Part shown: piece after piece, positions 38,751 to 47,061 of the stretch | Position numbering within the stretch: position 1 is the first letter of the stretch | Layout: every line of letters begins with the position of its first letter | NCBI RefSeq assembly: GCF_001937195.1 | Contig: NZ_MSDO01000004.1 | Span: forward strand, 124,001-188,000 | Reading direction: 5' to 3' | Source of the DNA: Salinicola socius | GTDB taxonomy: Bacteria > Pseudomonadota > Gammaproteobacteria > Pseudomonadales > Halomonadaceae | DNA length: 64,000 nt | Notes under the pieces: model-generated | The model's database searches: none | Seen by the model: only the letters and a program-made list of their open reading frames with translations | What the model was told of the DNA's origin: nothing | Translations under genes and position numbers: made by a program

Positions 38751-40265
38751 ATGTGCGGTATCGTAGGCCTCATGGCCAATGAAGCGGTCAATCAGTTGAT
38801 TTACGACGCATTGACGGTTTTGCAGCACCGCGGACAGGATGCCGCCGGCATGATGACCTGGGATGAAGGTCGCTTTCTGCTGCGCAAGAACAACGGACTG
38901 GTGCGGGACGTGTTCCACACGCGTCACATGAAGCGGCTCCAGGGCCAGCTCGGTATCGGTCATGTTCGCTATCCGACCGCGGGTACCGCGAGCGAGGCCG
39001 AGTCCCAGCCGTTCTACGTCAATTCCCCTTACGGCATCACGCTGGCCCACAACGGTAATTTGACCAACTCCGATCAGCTCAAGCAGGAGCTGTTCTCCTC
39101 CGACCTGCGTCACATCAACACCAGCTCCGATTCCGAGGTGCTGCTCAACGTGTTTGCCCATGAACTGGGCAAGCAGGGGGTGACGCTGACGCCGGAGGAT
39201 ATCTTCGATTCGCTGCGTCGCGTTCACCGGCGCTGCAGCGGCGGTTACGCCGCGGTGGCGATCATCAACGGTTTCGGACTGGTGGCGTTTCGTGACCCCC
39301 ACGGGATTCGTCCGGTGGTCTATGGCACCCGACAGACCGCCGAGGGCCAGGACGTGATGATCGCTTCCGAATCGGTCGCACTCGACGTTGCCGGTTTCGA
39401 GCTGGTGCGGGATCTCGCGCCGGGTGAAGCGATCTTCGTCGACATGGACAAGAACATCCATACGCAGATGTGCGTCGACAAGCCGCGCCTGACGCCGTGT
39501 ATTTTCGAGCATGTCTATCTGGCACGCCCCGATTCGATGCTGGACGGCGCGTATGTCTACGGCACCCGGATGCAGATGGGCCGCAAGCTGGGCGATCGGA
39601 TCGAGCGCGAATGGCCGGATCACGATATCGACGTGGTGATCCCGATTCCCGATACCTCGCGCACCACGGCGCTGGAGTTGGCCCAGCACATCGGCGTGAC
39701 CTTCCGCGAAGGCTTCATGAAGAACCGCTATATCGGTCGGACGTTCATCATGCCGGGGCAGACCCAGCGCAAGAAGTCCGTTCGTCAGAAGCTCAACGCC
39801 ATCGCCAGCGAGTTCGAAGGCAAGAACGTGATGCTGGTGGACGATTCGATCGTGCGCGGAACGACCTGCAAGCAGATCATCCAGATGGCCCGCGACGCCG
39901 GCGCCAACAAGGTCTACTTCGCCTCGGCCGCGCCAGCCGTGCGCTTTCCCAACGTCTACGGAATCGACATGCCGGTCGCCACCGAGCTGGTCGCCCATGG
40001 CCGCACCGATGCCGAAGTGGGAGAGCTGATTGGCGCCGACCGCCTCATCTACCAGGATCTCGAGGATCTCAAGGCGGCGTGCCGCGAGGTCAATCCGGCG
40101 CTCGACGATTTCGACTGTTCGGTATTCGACGGCCACTATGTCACCGGCGATGTCGACGACAACTACCTGGCGGCGCTGGAAGCGGCGCGTAACGATGCCG
40201 CCAAGTCCGGGCGCGAGAGCCTCAACGCCGTCGTCGATCTGCACAATGACAGTGAAGACGACTGA
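38751..40265 (+). CDS. purF: Amidophosphoribosyltransferase
   Basis: 504 residues, the E. coli length. After Met removal the N-terminal Cys2 ('MCGIVG') is the glutaminase nucleophile; the phosphoribosyltransferase domain shows '[13 protein letters not shown]' for PRPP binding. It makes phosphoribosylamine, the committed step of purine synthesis. Short hairpin GATCGCC-AA-GGCGATC follows at 40265-40280 before metZ. Confidence 0.97.
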   Translation: MCGIVGLMANEAVNQLIYDALTVLQHRGQDAAGMMTWDEGRFLLRKNNGLVRDVFHTRHMKRLQGQLGIGHVRYPTAGTASEAESQPFYVNSPYGITLAHNGNLTNSDQLKQELFSSDLRHINTSSDSEVLLNVFAHELGKQGVTLTPEDIFDSLRRVHRRCSGGYAAVAIINGFGLVAFRDPHGIRPVVYGTRQTAEGQDVMIASESVALDVAGFELVRDLAPGEAIFVDMDKNIHTQMCVDKPRLTPCIFEHVYLARPDSMLDGAYVYGTRMQMGRKLGDRIEREWPDHDIDVVIPIPDTSRTTALELAQHIGVTFREGFMKNRYIGRTFIMPGQTQRKKSVRQKLNAIASEFEGKNVMLVDDSIVRGTTCKQIIQMARDAGANKVYFASAAPAVRFPNVYGIDMPVATELVAHGRTDAEVGELIGADRLIYQDLEDLKAACREVNPALDDFDCSVFDGHYVTGDVDDNYLAALEAARNDAAKSGRESLNAVVDLHNDSEDD

Positions 40266-40341
40266 TCGCCAAGGCGATCGAACCTGAGTCCGGACACGTA
40301 CGCCGGGCTCTCACGGGATCTTGTTTTTCAGGAGCTGCTGG

Positions 40342-41559
40342 ATGAGTTTTGACGACGATCTCACGCCGGGGTTGGAAACGCCGGGCTCGGAAACATTAGG
40401 CCTGGAGACGCTGGCAATCCGCGCGGGGCATGAGCGTACCCATGAACAGGAGCACGCCGAGCCGATCTTCCCGACCTCCAGCTTCGTTTATGGCAGCGCG
40501 GCGGAAGCGGCGCGCAAGTTCAAGGGCGAAGAGCCCGGCAACGTCTATTCCCGCTTCACCAACCCGACGGTGCGCACGTTCGAGCAGCGGCTGGCGGCAC
40601 TCGAAGGTGGTGAACGCTGTGTCGCCACCAGCTCCGGCATGGCGGCGATTCTGTCCACCGTGCTGGCGCTGCTCAAGGCCGGTGACGAGGTGATCGTCTC
40701 GCGGTCGGTGTTCGGCTCGACCATCGCGCTGTTCGACAAGTATCTGGCCAAGTTCGGCGTGGTGCCACGCTATGTCGAGCTCAACGACCTGGCGCAGTGG
40801 GAAGCGGCGATCACGCCCAACACCAAGCTGCTGTTTGCCGAGACGCCGTCGAATCCGCTCAACGAGTTGGTCGACGTCGCCGCGCTGGCCGAACTGGCCC
40901 ACCGGCATGGCGCCTGGCTGGCGATCGACAACTGCTTCCTGACGCCGGCGCTGCAGCGGCCGCTGGATCTGGGCGCGGACCTGGTGATTCACTCCGCCAC
41001 CAAGTATCTCGACGGGCAGGGGCGGGCGATCGGCGGTGCCGTGGTCGGCCGCAACGAGGAACTGGAGCAGCTCTACGGCGTGGTGCGCACCTGCGGGCCG
41101 TGCATGAGTCCGTTCAATGCCTGGATTTTCCTCAAGGGGCTGGAGACACTCAGCCTGCGGATGCACGCGCATAGCCGGAGCGCTCAGGCGATGGCGGAAT
41201 GGCTCGAGTCCCAACCGGCCATCGAGCGTGTCCACTACAGCGGTCTCGAAAGCCACCCGCAGCATGCGCTGGCCAAACGTCAGCAGCAGGGGTTCGGGGC
41301 GGTGATGGGCATCGAGGTGAAGGGCGGTCAGGCCGCAGCTTGGAAGGTCATCGACAATACGCGCGTGATGTCGATCACCGGCAATCTGGGCGACGTCAAG
41401 ACGACGATCACCCATCCCGGCACCACGACGCATGGTCGTCTCACCGATGAACAGCGCGCTTCCGCCGGCATTCGCGATGGCCTGATTCGTATCGCCGTCG
41501 GGCTGGAAACGCTGGACGACCTCAAGGCCGATCTCGAGCGAGGCCTGAGGCTGCTCTAG
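40342..41559 (+). CDS. metZ: O-succinylhomoserine sulfhydrylase
   Basis: 405 residues of the Cys/Met-metabolism PLP family. PLP lysine K221 lies in 'HSATKYLDGQG', with 'YSRFTNPTVRTFEQRLAALE' and 'SSGMAAIL' also conserved. It makes homocysteine from O-succinylhomoserine and sulfide (direct sulfhydrylation). Its place after purF is the Pseudomonas arrangement. ATG 40342 has GGAG about 8 bases before it. The N-terminus has a short GLETPGSETLGLETLA repeat. Confidence 0.94.
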   Translation: MSFDDDLTPGLETPGSETLGLETLAIRAGHERTHEQEHAEPIFPTSSFVYGSAAEAARKFKGEEPGNVYSRFTNPTVRTFEQRLAALEGGERCVATSSGMAAILSTVLALLKAGDEVIVSRSVFGSTIALFDKYLAKFGVVPRYVELNDLAQWEAAITPNTKLLFAETPSNPLNELVDVAALAELAHRHGAWLAIDNCFLTPALQRPLDLGADLVIHSATKYLDGQGRAIGGAVVGRNEELEQLYGVVRTCGPCMSPFNAWIFLKGLETLSLRMHAHSRSAQAMAEWLESQPAIERVHYSGLESHPQHALAKRQQQGFGAVMGIEVKGGQAAAWKVIDNTRVMSITGNLGDVKTTITHPGTTTHGRLTDEQRASAGIRDGLIRIAVGLETLDDLKADLERGLRLL

Positions 41560-41642
41560 TCGGCCGAGCGGGTTGGCCTGGCTTTTCGCAAGCCTTCGCC
41601 GATCTGGAAAAAGCCTGCGCTCGTGGGTTCTGGATTGCAGAT

Positions 41643-41679
41643 GAAGCTCTGGCATCTCCGCCGGAGCTTCGTCGTTTTT
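41643..41679 (+). terminator. Probable terminator after metZ
   Basis: GAAGCTCTGG and CCGGAGCTTC pair at 9 of 10 positions around eight bases and are followed by GTCGTTTTT. The rest of 41560-41828 shows no gene. Confidence 0.65.
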
Positions 41680-41828
41680 GACCGACGGACCCTCGCTGAC
41701 GGCGCCTATCTATTGGTCATGCTTAGGGCCATACTGATGGTCACGCCAGCTTGGCTGCTTGGGAAATCAGTCGGTGGTCACAGCTGTCCGGCTGGCTAAA
41801 TTGGCTTCATGTCGATGAGGGAAGTGCC

Positions 41829-41945
41829 ATGAGTAAAGGACAAGACAGCAAGAAGAACGCCAAGAAGAAACCGCTACTAACCGCCAAAGAGAAGAAAGCC
41901 GCAAAAGTGTCCAAGAAGTCCACAAGCAGCATTTTTGATAAGTAA
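41829..41945 (+). CDS. Small Lys-rich basic protein
   Basis: 38 residues starting MSKGQDSKKNAKKKP, with 13 Lys and no hydrophobic segment. GAGGG lies about 9 bases upstream and a strong terminator follows 10 bases after the stop, which argues for a real one-gene unit. Tiny proteins beginning MSKGQDSKK are, from memory, common in proteobacterial annotations, without a known function. Its charge would suit binding to nucleic acid or ribosomes, but that is only a guess. Confidence 0.65.
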   Translation: MSKGQDSKKNAKKKPLLTAKEKKAAKVSKKSTSSIFDK

Positions 41946-41955
41946 GTCCACGACT

Positions 41956-41986
41956 GCCATCGATGATTCGATGGCTTTGTTTTTTT
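41956..41986 (+). terminator. Rho-independent terminator after the Lys-rich gene
   Basis: GCCATCGA-TGAT-TCGATGGC is a perfect 8-bp stem followed by TTTG and seven T. The remaining gap 41987-42238 holds no gene I can support. Confidence 0.88.
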
Positions 41987-42238
41987 CGGCGATCAATAGC
42001 GTCATCGCTGTCGCGGAAGAGGTCTTCACTACCACCGAAGTCAGCAATACGCCTTGTGCCGTCGATCGCTCGCTGGTGACGGGGGTATCTGTCGGTCTCG
42101 CCTGGGGTGCGAGGCACTTGGGCGTGTCTTCGGCCACGGCTTTATTGTTTCCCTCTCGTCACCAATGGTTTCACGGATCGGGTCTGGCTTCCTGCCGGTC
42201 ACGCCGTATGCTGAGCGTAGATGAAAGGGAGACGTGCC

Positions 42239-42793
42239 GTGTGGGGTAATACGCGATCGGGTTGGGGTTGGGTCAGCATCGTCGTTCACTGGTCGAGCGC
42301 GCTGGCGATCGTCGGTTTGTTCGCGCTGGGCTGGTGGATGACCGGACTGGGCTACTATGACCATTGGTATCATCTGGCCCCGTGGTGGCATAAGTCGATC
42401 GGTATTGCGGTCCTGCTGGTCAGCATCTTCCGGGTAGTGTGGCGGCTGTTGCAGCCGACGCCGGTCGCCCATGGCAAGCCGCTGGAGCAGCGTGCGGCGC
42501 ATCTGGGTCACGGTCTGATCTATGCACTGATGTTCGTGGTGATGATTTCGGGCTATCTGATTTCCACGGCGGAAGGCGAGGGCATCAGCATGTTCGGCTG
42601 GTTCACCGTTCCGGCGCTGGTGTCCGGGTTGCCGGATCAGGCGGTGCTGGCCGGCGACATCCATTGGTATGCGGCGTGGGCGCTGGTCGTCCTTGCCGCG
42701 GGTCACGGACTGGCAGCTTTCAAGCATCACTGGGTAGATCGCCAGGATACGCTAACCCGTATGCTCACTCCCCGCGCGGCCAGACGCCGCTGA
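42239..42793 (+). CDS. Cytochrome b561 family protein
   Basis: 184 residues from the GTG with AAAGGGAG 7 bases before it (an ATG at 42221 would put the ribosome-binding site inside the gene). Four membrane helices carry the haem-binding His residues in 'SIVVHWSSAL', 'WWHKSIGI', 'LGHGLIYALM' and 'GDIHWYAAWALVVLAAGHGL'. It is a di-haem membrane protein of the quinone/superoxide oxidoreductase type (CybB-like). yceI follows, a common pairing. Confidence 0.9.
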   Translation: MWGNTRSGWGWVSIVVHWSSALAIVGLFALGWWMTGLGYYDHWYHLAPWWHKSIGIAVLLVSIFRVVWRLLQPTPVAHGKPLEQRAAHLGHGLIYALMFVVMISGYLISTAEGEGISMFGWFTVPALVSGLPDQAVLAGDIHWYAAWALVVLAAGHGLAAFKHHWVDRQDTLTRMLTPRAARRR

Positions 42794-42884
42794 CAGTTTC
42801 ATTCTCCCGCCCCGGCGAGTGCCTGCCGTCGCCGGGGCTGGACCTTCTGGCTAGAAGACTCAAACCGCTTCAAGGAGCATGACG

Positions 42885-43472
42885 ATGTTGAAAAAGACCG
42901 CACTCGCAACGCTGATCGCCGCCGCGTCGGCTCTGCCGCTGGCCCAGGCGCAGGCTGCCGATTACCAGATCGACAGCGAAGGACAGCACGCCTTTATCCA
43001 GTTCAAGATCAGCCACCTGGGGTATTCGTACATTCTGGGTAGCTTCAAGCAGTTCCAGGGCGATTTCAGCTACGATCCCGAGTCGCCGGATGACTCCAGC
43101 GTCGACGTGACCGTGGACGTGGACAGCCTGGACACGAATCATGCCGAGCGTGACAAGCACATCCAGAGCGGCGATTTCCTGAATGTGAGCGAGTTTCCGC
43201 AGGCCACGTTCAAGTCGACGAGTTTCGACGTCGATGACGAAGGCGACGAGGCCGAGATGACCGGCGACCTCACGATTCATGGTGTTACCAAGCCGGTGAC
43301 GTTCGAGGTCGATCACATCGGCGGTGGCGAAGATCCTTGGGGCGGTTATCGTCAAGGCTTCGAGGCTTCCACCACGCTGGATCTGGCGGACTTCGATATC
43401 GACATGAGCGATTTCCCGGAACCGATGCACAGCGTCGAGCTGTATATCGTGCTCGAGGGCGTTCGTCAGTAA
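42885..43472 (+). CDS. YceI family periplasmic protein
   Basis: 195 residues with a signal peptide ending 'LAQAQA' (about residue 22). The lipocalin-like beta-barrel is marked by 'YQIDSEGQHAFIQFKISHLG', 'DTNHAERDKHIQSGDFLNV' and 'GDLTIHGVTKPVTFEV'. YceI proteins bind isoprenoid quinones or lipids in the periplasm, which fits its partner cytochrome b561. AAGGAG is 7 bases before ATG 42885 but touches the ATG at 42879, so the later one is chosen. Confidence 0.92.
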   Translation: MLKKTALATLIAAASALPLAQAQAADYQIDSEGQHAFIQFKISHLGYSYILGSFKQFQGDFSYDPESPDDSSVDVTVDVDSLDTNHAERDKHIQSGDFLNVSEFPQATFKSTSFDVDDEGDEAEMTGDLTIHGVTKPVTFEVDHIGGGEDPWGGYRQGFEASTTLDLADFDIDMSDFPEPMHSVELYIVLEGVRQ

Positions 43473-43560
43473 GAGGGTTCGCGCTGGAGCCAGCGTTAGC
43501 CGCGCTAGTCATGAAAGGTGGCTATGCAAGGCGGTCGCGAAAAGCCGCCTTCAAAATAGG

Positions 43561-43586
43561 AGATCCCGGCCCTGGTGCCGGGATCT
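43561..43586. terminator. Hairpin between yceI and the convergent oxidoreductase gene
   Basis: AGATCCCGGC and GCCGGGATCT form a perfect 10-bp stem around six bases. T-runs are short on both sides, so it is a weak bidirectional terminator at best. Nothing else is visible in 43473-43654. Confidence 0.55.
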
Positions 43587-43654
43587 TGCGTTTGCGCCGG
43601 TCTGCTTGGTCATGGCTGGCGACTCGACATTCCGGCTCGGAACGGCGCCGGCGG

Positions 43655-44797
43655 TCAAGCGTTGCCGAGATAGTGCGCCACTTCGCGGCGGTCGCGGCGA
43701 TGCTTCCAGCGCCGTACCCAACGACCGCGGCACCACAACGAGCCGCGCCATGCGATGTCACGAAGATCGCCCAGATTGAGCGCCTTCCAGCGCTCGAACT
43801 GATCGTAGCGCAGGGTCCGCGATTCCCCGCTGAGCGTCTGATCCAATGCTTCCAGCAGCAGGGCGGCTCGCTCGCGGGTCGTCGGCGGGTGAGCAAGATC
43901 CGCCAGCAGTCCACGTGCCAGGAACAGTCGCGGATCCTCGCGACTGCGCAAGGCGGGTCCGACGGCGATGCGGCCATTCCCGTCGGTCTCGAGGCCGAAC
44001 GGCGTCAGTCCCGGCGAGGGCCGTAGATGTTCGGTAACGAGCAGCAGATCGGCGTCGACCCCGCTGCCATCGTCCAGAATCAGCTGGTTGCGATCGTAGC
44101 GGGTTGCCGTTGCGACCAGCTCCAGCCGCAACCCTCTACGATGTAGCCGCTGCAATAGCCAGCGATTGGCGCGCTGACAGGCGCCGGGCAGCGGGCGGCG
44201 ATCATTGCCGACCAGAGTCACCGTCAGCCGGCGGCCATAGCGCTCGCCCAGCGCCAGCAGGTTGGCGGCGAGCTCGACGGCGGTGGGTCCATTGCCGATG
44301 ACGGCGATACTGGGCAGGTCGCCTGTGGCGCCGGCAAGCTGAGTCTCCAGTCGCTGACGTAGTATCCAGAGATCGTCGGCGGAGGCGGTGAAGACGCCCT
44401 TGGCCGTGTAGAAGCCGGGGATCGCATGCTCGTCGACCACGGGCGGTAGATCGAGCGACAGCCAGTCGTAGTCGAGTTGCCTGCCGTCCTCGAGGGTGAT
44501 TCGACGCTGCTGGCGGTCGACCTGCACCACCTCGGCGGCAACATGCTCGCCACCGTGGGCAACGATACGGTCTGCGGGGAGACGGACATCATCGAGCTGC
44601 CATTCGCCACCCAGCATGCCGCCGAGCCAGTCGGCGAACGCGAAGTCCTGCCGCGTCACCAGCGTCACCCGGGCGCCTCGCTGCACGAGACGCTCGGCGT
44701 GGGCGGCGACGTGAAGATGGGAATCGCCGTTGCCGACGAGTATCAGATGCTGGCCTACGGGCCGGTTGTCAAGGTGGCTCGGCTGGGTATTCGTCAT
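43655..44797 (-). CDS. FAD/NAD(P)-binding oxidoreductase, NADH dehydrogenase-like
   Basis: 380 residues with two dinucleotide folds: 'HLILVGNGDSHLHVAAHAER' at the N-terminus for FAD and 'SIAVIGNGPTAVELAANLLA' at about residue 165 for NAD(P)H. It belongs to the pyridine-nucleotide-disulphide oxidoreductase group without a redox-active CxxxxC motif, so type II NADH dehydrogenase or a similar membrane-bound dehydrogenase is the best guess. The C-terminus is very basic and Trp/Arg-rich ('WRGSLWCRGRWVRRWKHRR'), which could bind the membrane. Confidence 0.75.
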   Translation of the reverse strand: MTNTQPSHLDNRPVGQHLILVGNGDSHLHVAAHAERLVQRGARVTLVTRQDFAFADWLGGMLGGEWQLDDVRLPADRIVAHGGEHVAAEVVQVDRQQRRITLEDGRQLDYDWLSLDLPPVVDEHAIPGFYTAKGVFTASADDLWILRQRLETQLAGATGDLPSIAVIGNGPTAVELAANLLALGERYGRRLTVTLVGNDRRPLPGACQRANRWLLQRLHRRGLRLELVATATRYDRNQLILDDGSGVDADLLLVTEHLRPSPGLTPFGLETDGNGRIAVGPALRSREDPRLFLARGLLADLAHPPTTRERAALLLEALDQTLSGESRTLRYDQFERWKALNLGDLRDIAWRGSLWCRGRWVRRWKHRRDRREVAHYLGNA

Positions 44798-44935
44798 GCC
44801 TCGATCCGGGCGGGGAGTCGGACTTCAGTCTAGCATGTGCTGAGAGCGAGGCTCGAAGAGGTCGTTTTTCATCCGTGGTGTCCTGTGCCCGACTTCGAGC
44901 CTCGGCTGATCGTTGAACTCTAGGAGAGCGCATTG

Positions 44936-45748
44936 ATGACACGCCATATTCTGCCGCAGCCCGGTCTGGGTACGTATCGCCTCAAGGAGCGGGCGGTGAT
45001 CGACTCGGTAACGTCCGCCCTCGAACTCGGCTATCGCCATCTCGACAGCGCCCAGATGTACGAGAACGAAGTCGCGGTGGGCAAGGCCATTCGCCACAGC
45101 GGTATCGCGCGTGACGAGCTGTTCGTGACCACCAAGATCTGGTGGGACAAGCTCGAACCGAAGCCATTGACCGCCGCCATCGAACAGAGTCTGGAGAACT
45201 TCGGACTCGAGCAACTGGACCTGGTGCTGATTCACTGGCCATCACCCAAGGGCGAGGTACCGATGGCCGACACCATCGCCGCGCTGGATGCCGCACGCGC
45301 TCGCGGTCTCACCCGGCATATCGGCGTTTCCAACTTCACCATCGCCCAGATCGACGAGGCCCTCGGCTTGCCGGGCGGCGAGAACATCGTCACCAACCAG
45401 ATCGAGGTGCACCCGTTCCTCGCCAACCGCAAGCTGGTCGAACACTGTCAGGCCAAGGGGCTCGATGTCACCGCCTACATGCCGCTGGCGGTGGGCAAGG
45501 TGATGGATGACCCGGTGCTCAAGCGCATCGCTGACGCCCATGATGCCTCGGCTGCGCAGATCGCACTGGCCTGGATCGCGGCACGCGATATCATCGTGAT
45601 TCCCTCCTCGACCAAGCCGGCCAACCAGAAATCGAACCTGGAGGCGATGGACATTCGTCTTGGCGCCGACGAGATCGAGCAGATCGATCGTCTCGATCGT
45701 GGTGACCGCCAGGCCAACCCGTCATTCGCTCCCCGATGGGATGAGTAG
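44936..45748 (+). CDS. dkgB: Aldo/keto reductase, 2,5-diketo-D-gluconate reductase B-like
   Basis: 270 residues, near the 267 of E. coli DkgB. The catalytic tetrad Asp-Tyr-Lys-His is seen in 'YRHLDSAQMYENE', 'TTKIWW' and 'LVLIHWPSPKG'; NADPH is bound by 'IPSSTKPANQKSNL'. It reduces small keto-sugars and aldehydes such as methylglyoxal. TAGGAG is 9 bases before ATG 44936; a TTG at 44933 is unlikely. Confidence 0.88.
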   Translation: MTRHILPQPGLGTYRLKERAVIDSVTSALELGYRHLDSAQMYENEVAVGKAIRHSGIARDELFVTTKIWWDKLEPKPLTAAIEQSLENFGLEQLDLVLIHWPSPKGEVPMADTIAALDAARARGLTRHIGVSNFTIAQIDEALGLPGGENIVTNQIEVHPFLANRKLVEHCQAKGLDVTAYMPLAVGKVMDDPVLKRIADAHDASAAQIALAWIAARDIIVIPSSTKPANQKSNLEAMDIRLGADEIEQIDRLDRGDRQANPSFAPRWDE

Positions 45749-45809
45749 TGGCTGAATTTTTGTCGTAATCGCGGGTCTCAGGAACGTTACCGTTTCAAGA
45801 GGAATAGCG

Positions 45810-46280
45810 ATGCTTACGCGGACGGTGGGAAGACGGATGGCGTCTTGCCTGTGTGTTGGTTTGCTGGCCGGCGGTCTGGCGTTGCCGGTGTGGGCCCAGG
45901 ATGCGGCGGCGGAGCAGGATTCGATGTCGGCGGGGAGTTCGGGGTTGAACGTCAAGCAGGACAGCGACGAGCCTCAGGCGCCTGCCAACGCGTCCCAGGT
46001 CGATCATGAGTCGATCGAGAAATCCGGCGGCGTAGGGCGTGAGAATGCCGGGTTCACCGACGGCGGCGCACAGACCCCGGTCGATCAGCGGCCCAATGCC
46101 TTGAGCTTCGAGCAACTGGATGTGGATGGCGATGGCGTCATCGATCAGGACGAAGCGGTCAGCGCCAGGCAGCGGACGATGTTCGAGCAGCTCAGCACGC
46201 CAGGAAGCGAGGGAAAGCCCAGTGGCGTGACACGGGAAAGCTTCGAGCAGGCAATGGGGTCGGACACGTTGTCGGAGTGA
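45810..46280 (+). CDS. Exported EF-hand domain protein
   Basis: 156 residues with a signal peptide ending 'LPVWAQ' (about residue 30). A single canonical calcium loop 'DVDGDGVIDQDEA' lies at about residues 104-116, and the C-terminal helix 'GVTRESFEQAMG' could form a second, degenerate half. The middle is acidic and probably disordered. It lies directly upstream of the two-component genes and could be a periplasmic metal-binding accessory, but its role is unknown. Confidence 0.75.
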   Translation: MLTRTVGRRMASCLCVGLLAGGLALPVWAQDAAAEQDSMSAGSSGLNVKQDSDEPQAPANASQVDHESIEKSGGVGRENAGFTDGGAQTPVDQRPNALSFEQLDVDGDGVIDQDEAVSARQRTMFEQLSTPGSEGKPSGVTRESFEQAMGSDTLSE

Positions 46281-46323
46281 GCCCTGGCGTGTCACTCCGC
46301 TGGGCTGGGTGCCCTCGCGTGGT

Positions 46324-46341
46324 CATTCAGCCGGCATTCAG
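46324..46341 (+). promoter_or_regulatory. Direct repeat, candidate response-regulator site before the two-component genes
   Basis: CATTCAG-CCGG-CATTCAG repeats seven bases with an 11-base period, the spacing expected for tandem OmpR/PhoB-family binding. An inverse copy, CTGAATG, follows at 46359-46365. The core TCAG-N7-TCAG recurs before copA at 48363-48377. Other bases of 46281-46386 carry no gene. Confidence 0.6.
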
Positions 46342-46386
46342 ATTGTCGATATAGGATGCTGAATGCGTTTGTCAGCGAGTCGAATC

Positions 46387-47061
46387 ATGAAACTGTTGCT
46401 GGTCGAGGATGACGAGCTGCTCGGCGACAGTCTGGCCGAGCGGCTGGACGAAGAGGGCTATCGGGTGGACGTCGCGACGCAGTGCCGTGATGCCGAAGCC
46501 TTGATCGCGAGCGAGGACTACGCCGCCATCCTCCTCGATCTCGGACTGCCGGACGGATCGGGTCTGGGCATACTGGAGCGCTGCCGGGATGCGGGAAATC
46601 TCGTTCCGGTGCTGGCGCTGACGGCCCGCGACAGTTGGGAGGACAAGGTCAAGGGGCTGCAGGGCGGCGCCGACGACTACGTCACCAAGCCTTTTCACGA
46701 GGCGGAGCTGTTGGCCCGCTTGCAAGCCTTGATTCGCCGCTCCCACGGGCAGGCCAAGGCGCTGCTGACACTGGACGACCTGCAACTGGACGAAGCGCTC
46801 AAGCGCTGTCGCATCGGCGAGTCGGACTGGCAGACGCTGACGGCTACCGAGTATCGGTTACTGCGTTTCATGATGCACAACCCCGATCGTGTCCACTCCA
46901 AGCAACGGCTACTGGACCAGCTCTATACGCTGTCCCAGGACATATCCACACCCAATATGATCGAGGTCTACGTCGCGCGTCTGCGTCAACGCTTCGGGCG
47001 CTCTCGCATCGAAACCCGCAGGGGTGAAGGTTACGTGCTCCATGCCGTTCGCCAGTCGTAG
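46387..47061 (+). CDS. OmpR-family response regulator, linked to copper resistance
   Basis: 224 residues from ATG 46387; an ATG at 46363 with AGGA 7 bases upstream would add eight residues. The receiver domain has the acidic pair in 'LLVEDDE', phospho-acceptor D51 in 'LLDLGLPDG' and Lys in 'DDYVTKPF'. The C-terminal winged helix ends 'EVYVARLRQRFG' and 'RGEGYVL'. It is the partner of the overlapping sensor kinase. Because copA and copB follow and share a candidate binding motif, it is probably a CopR-type copper regulator; PhoP/QseB-like roles are possible. Confidence 0.88.
   Translation: MKLLLVEDDELLGDSLAERLDEEGYRVDVATQCRDAEALIASEDYAAILLDLGLPDGSGLGILERCRDAGNLVPVLALTARDSWEDKVKGLQGGADDYVTKPFHEAELLARLQALIRRSHGQAKALLTLDDLQLDEALKRCRIGESDWQTLTATEYRLLRFMMHNPDRVHSKQRLLDQLYTLSQDISTPNMIEVYVARLRQRFGRSRIETRRGEGYVLHAVRQS

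Noticed and set aside
38415-40244. A 609-codon minus-strand frame opposite purF and the cvpA end
   Set aside because: Shadow of purF; its product is His/Gln/Arg-rich without domains, typical of antisense translation in GC-rich DNA.
41935-42249. 104-codon frame between the Lys-rich gene and cytochrome b561
   Set aside because: It starts at a TTG inside the previous gene, runs through a terminator and overlaps the next start; no motif or ribosome-binding site.
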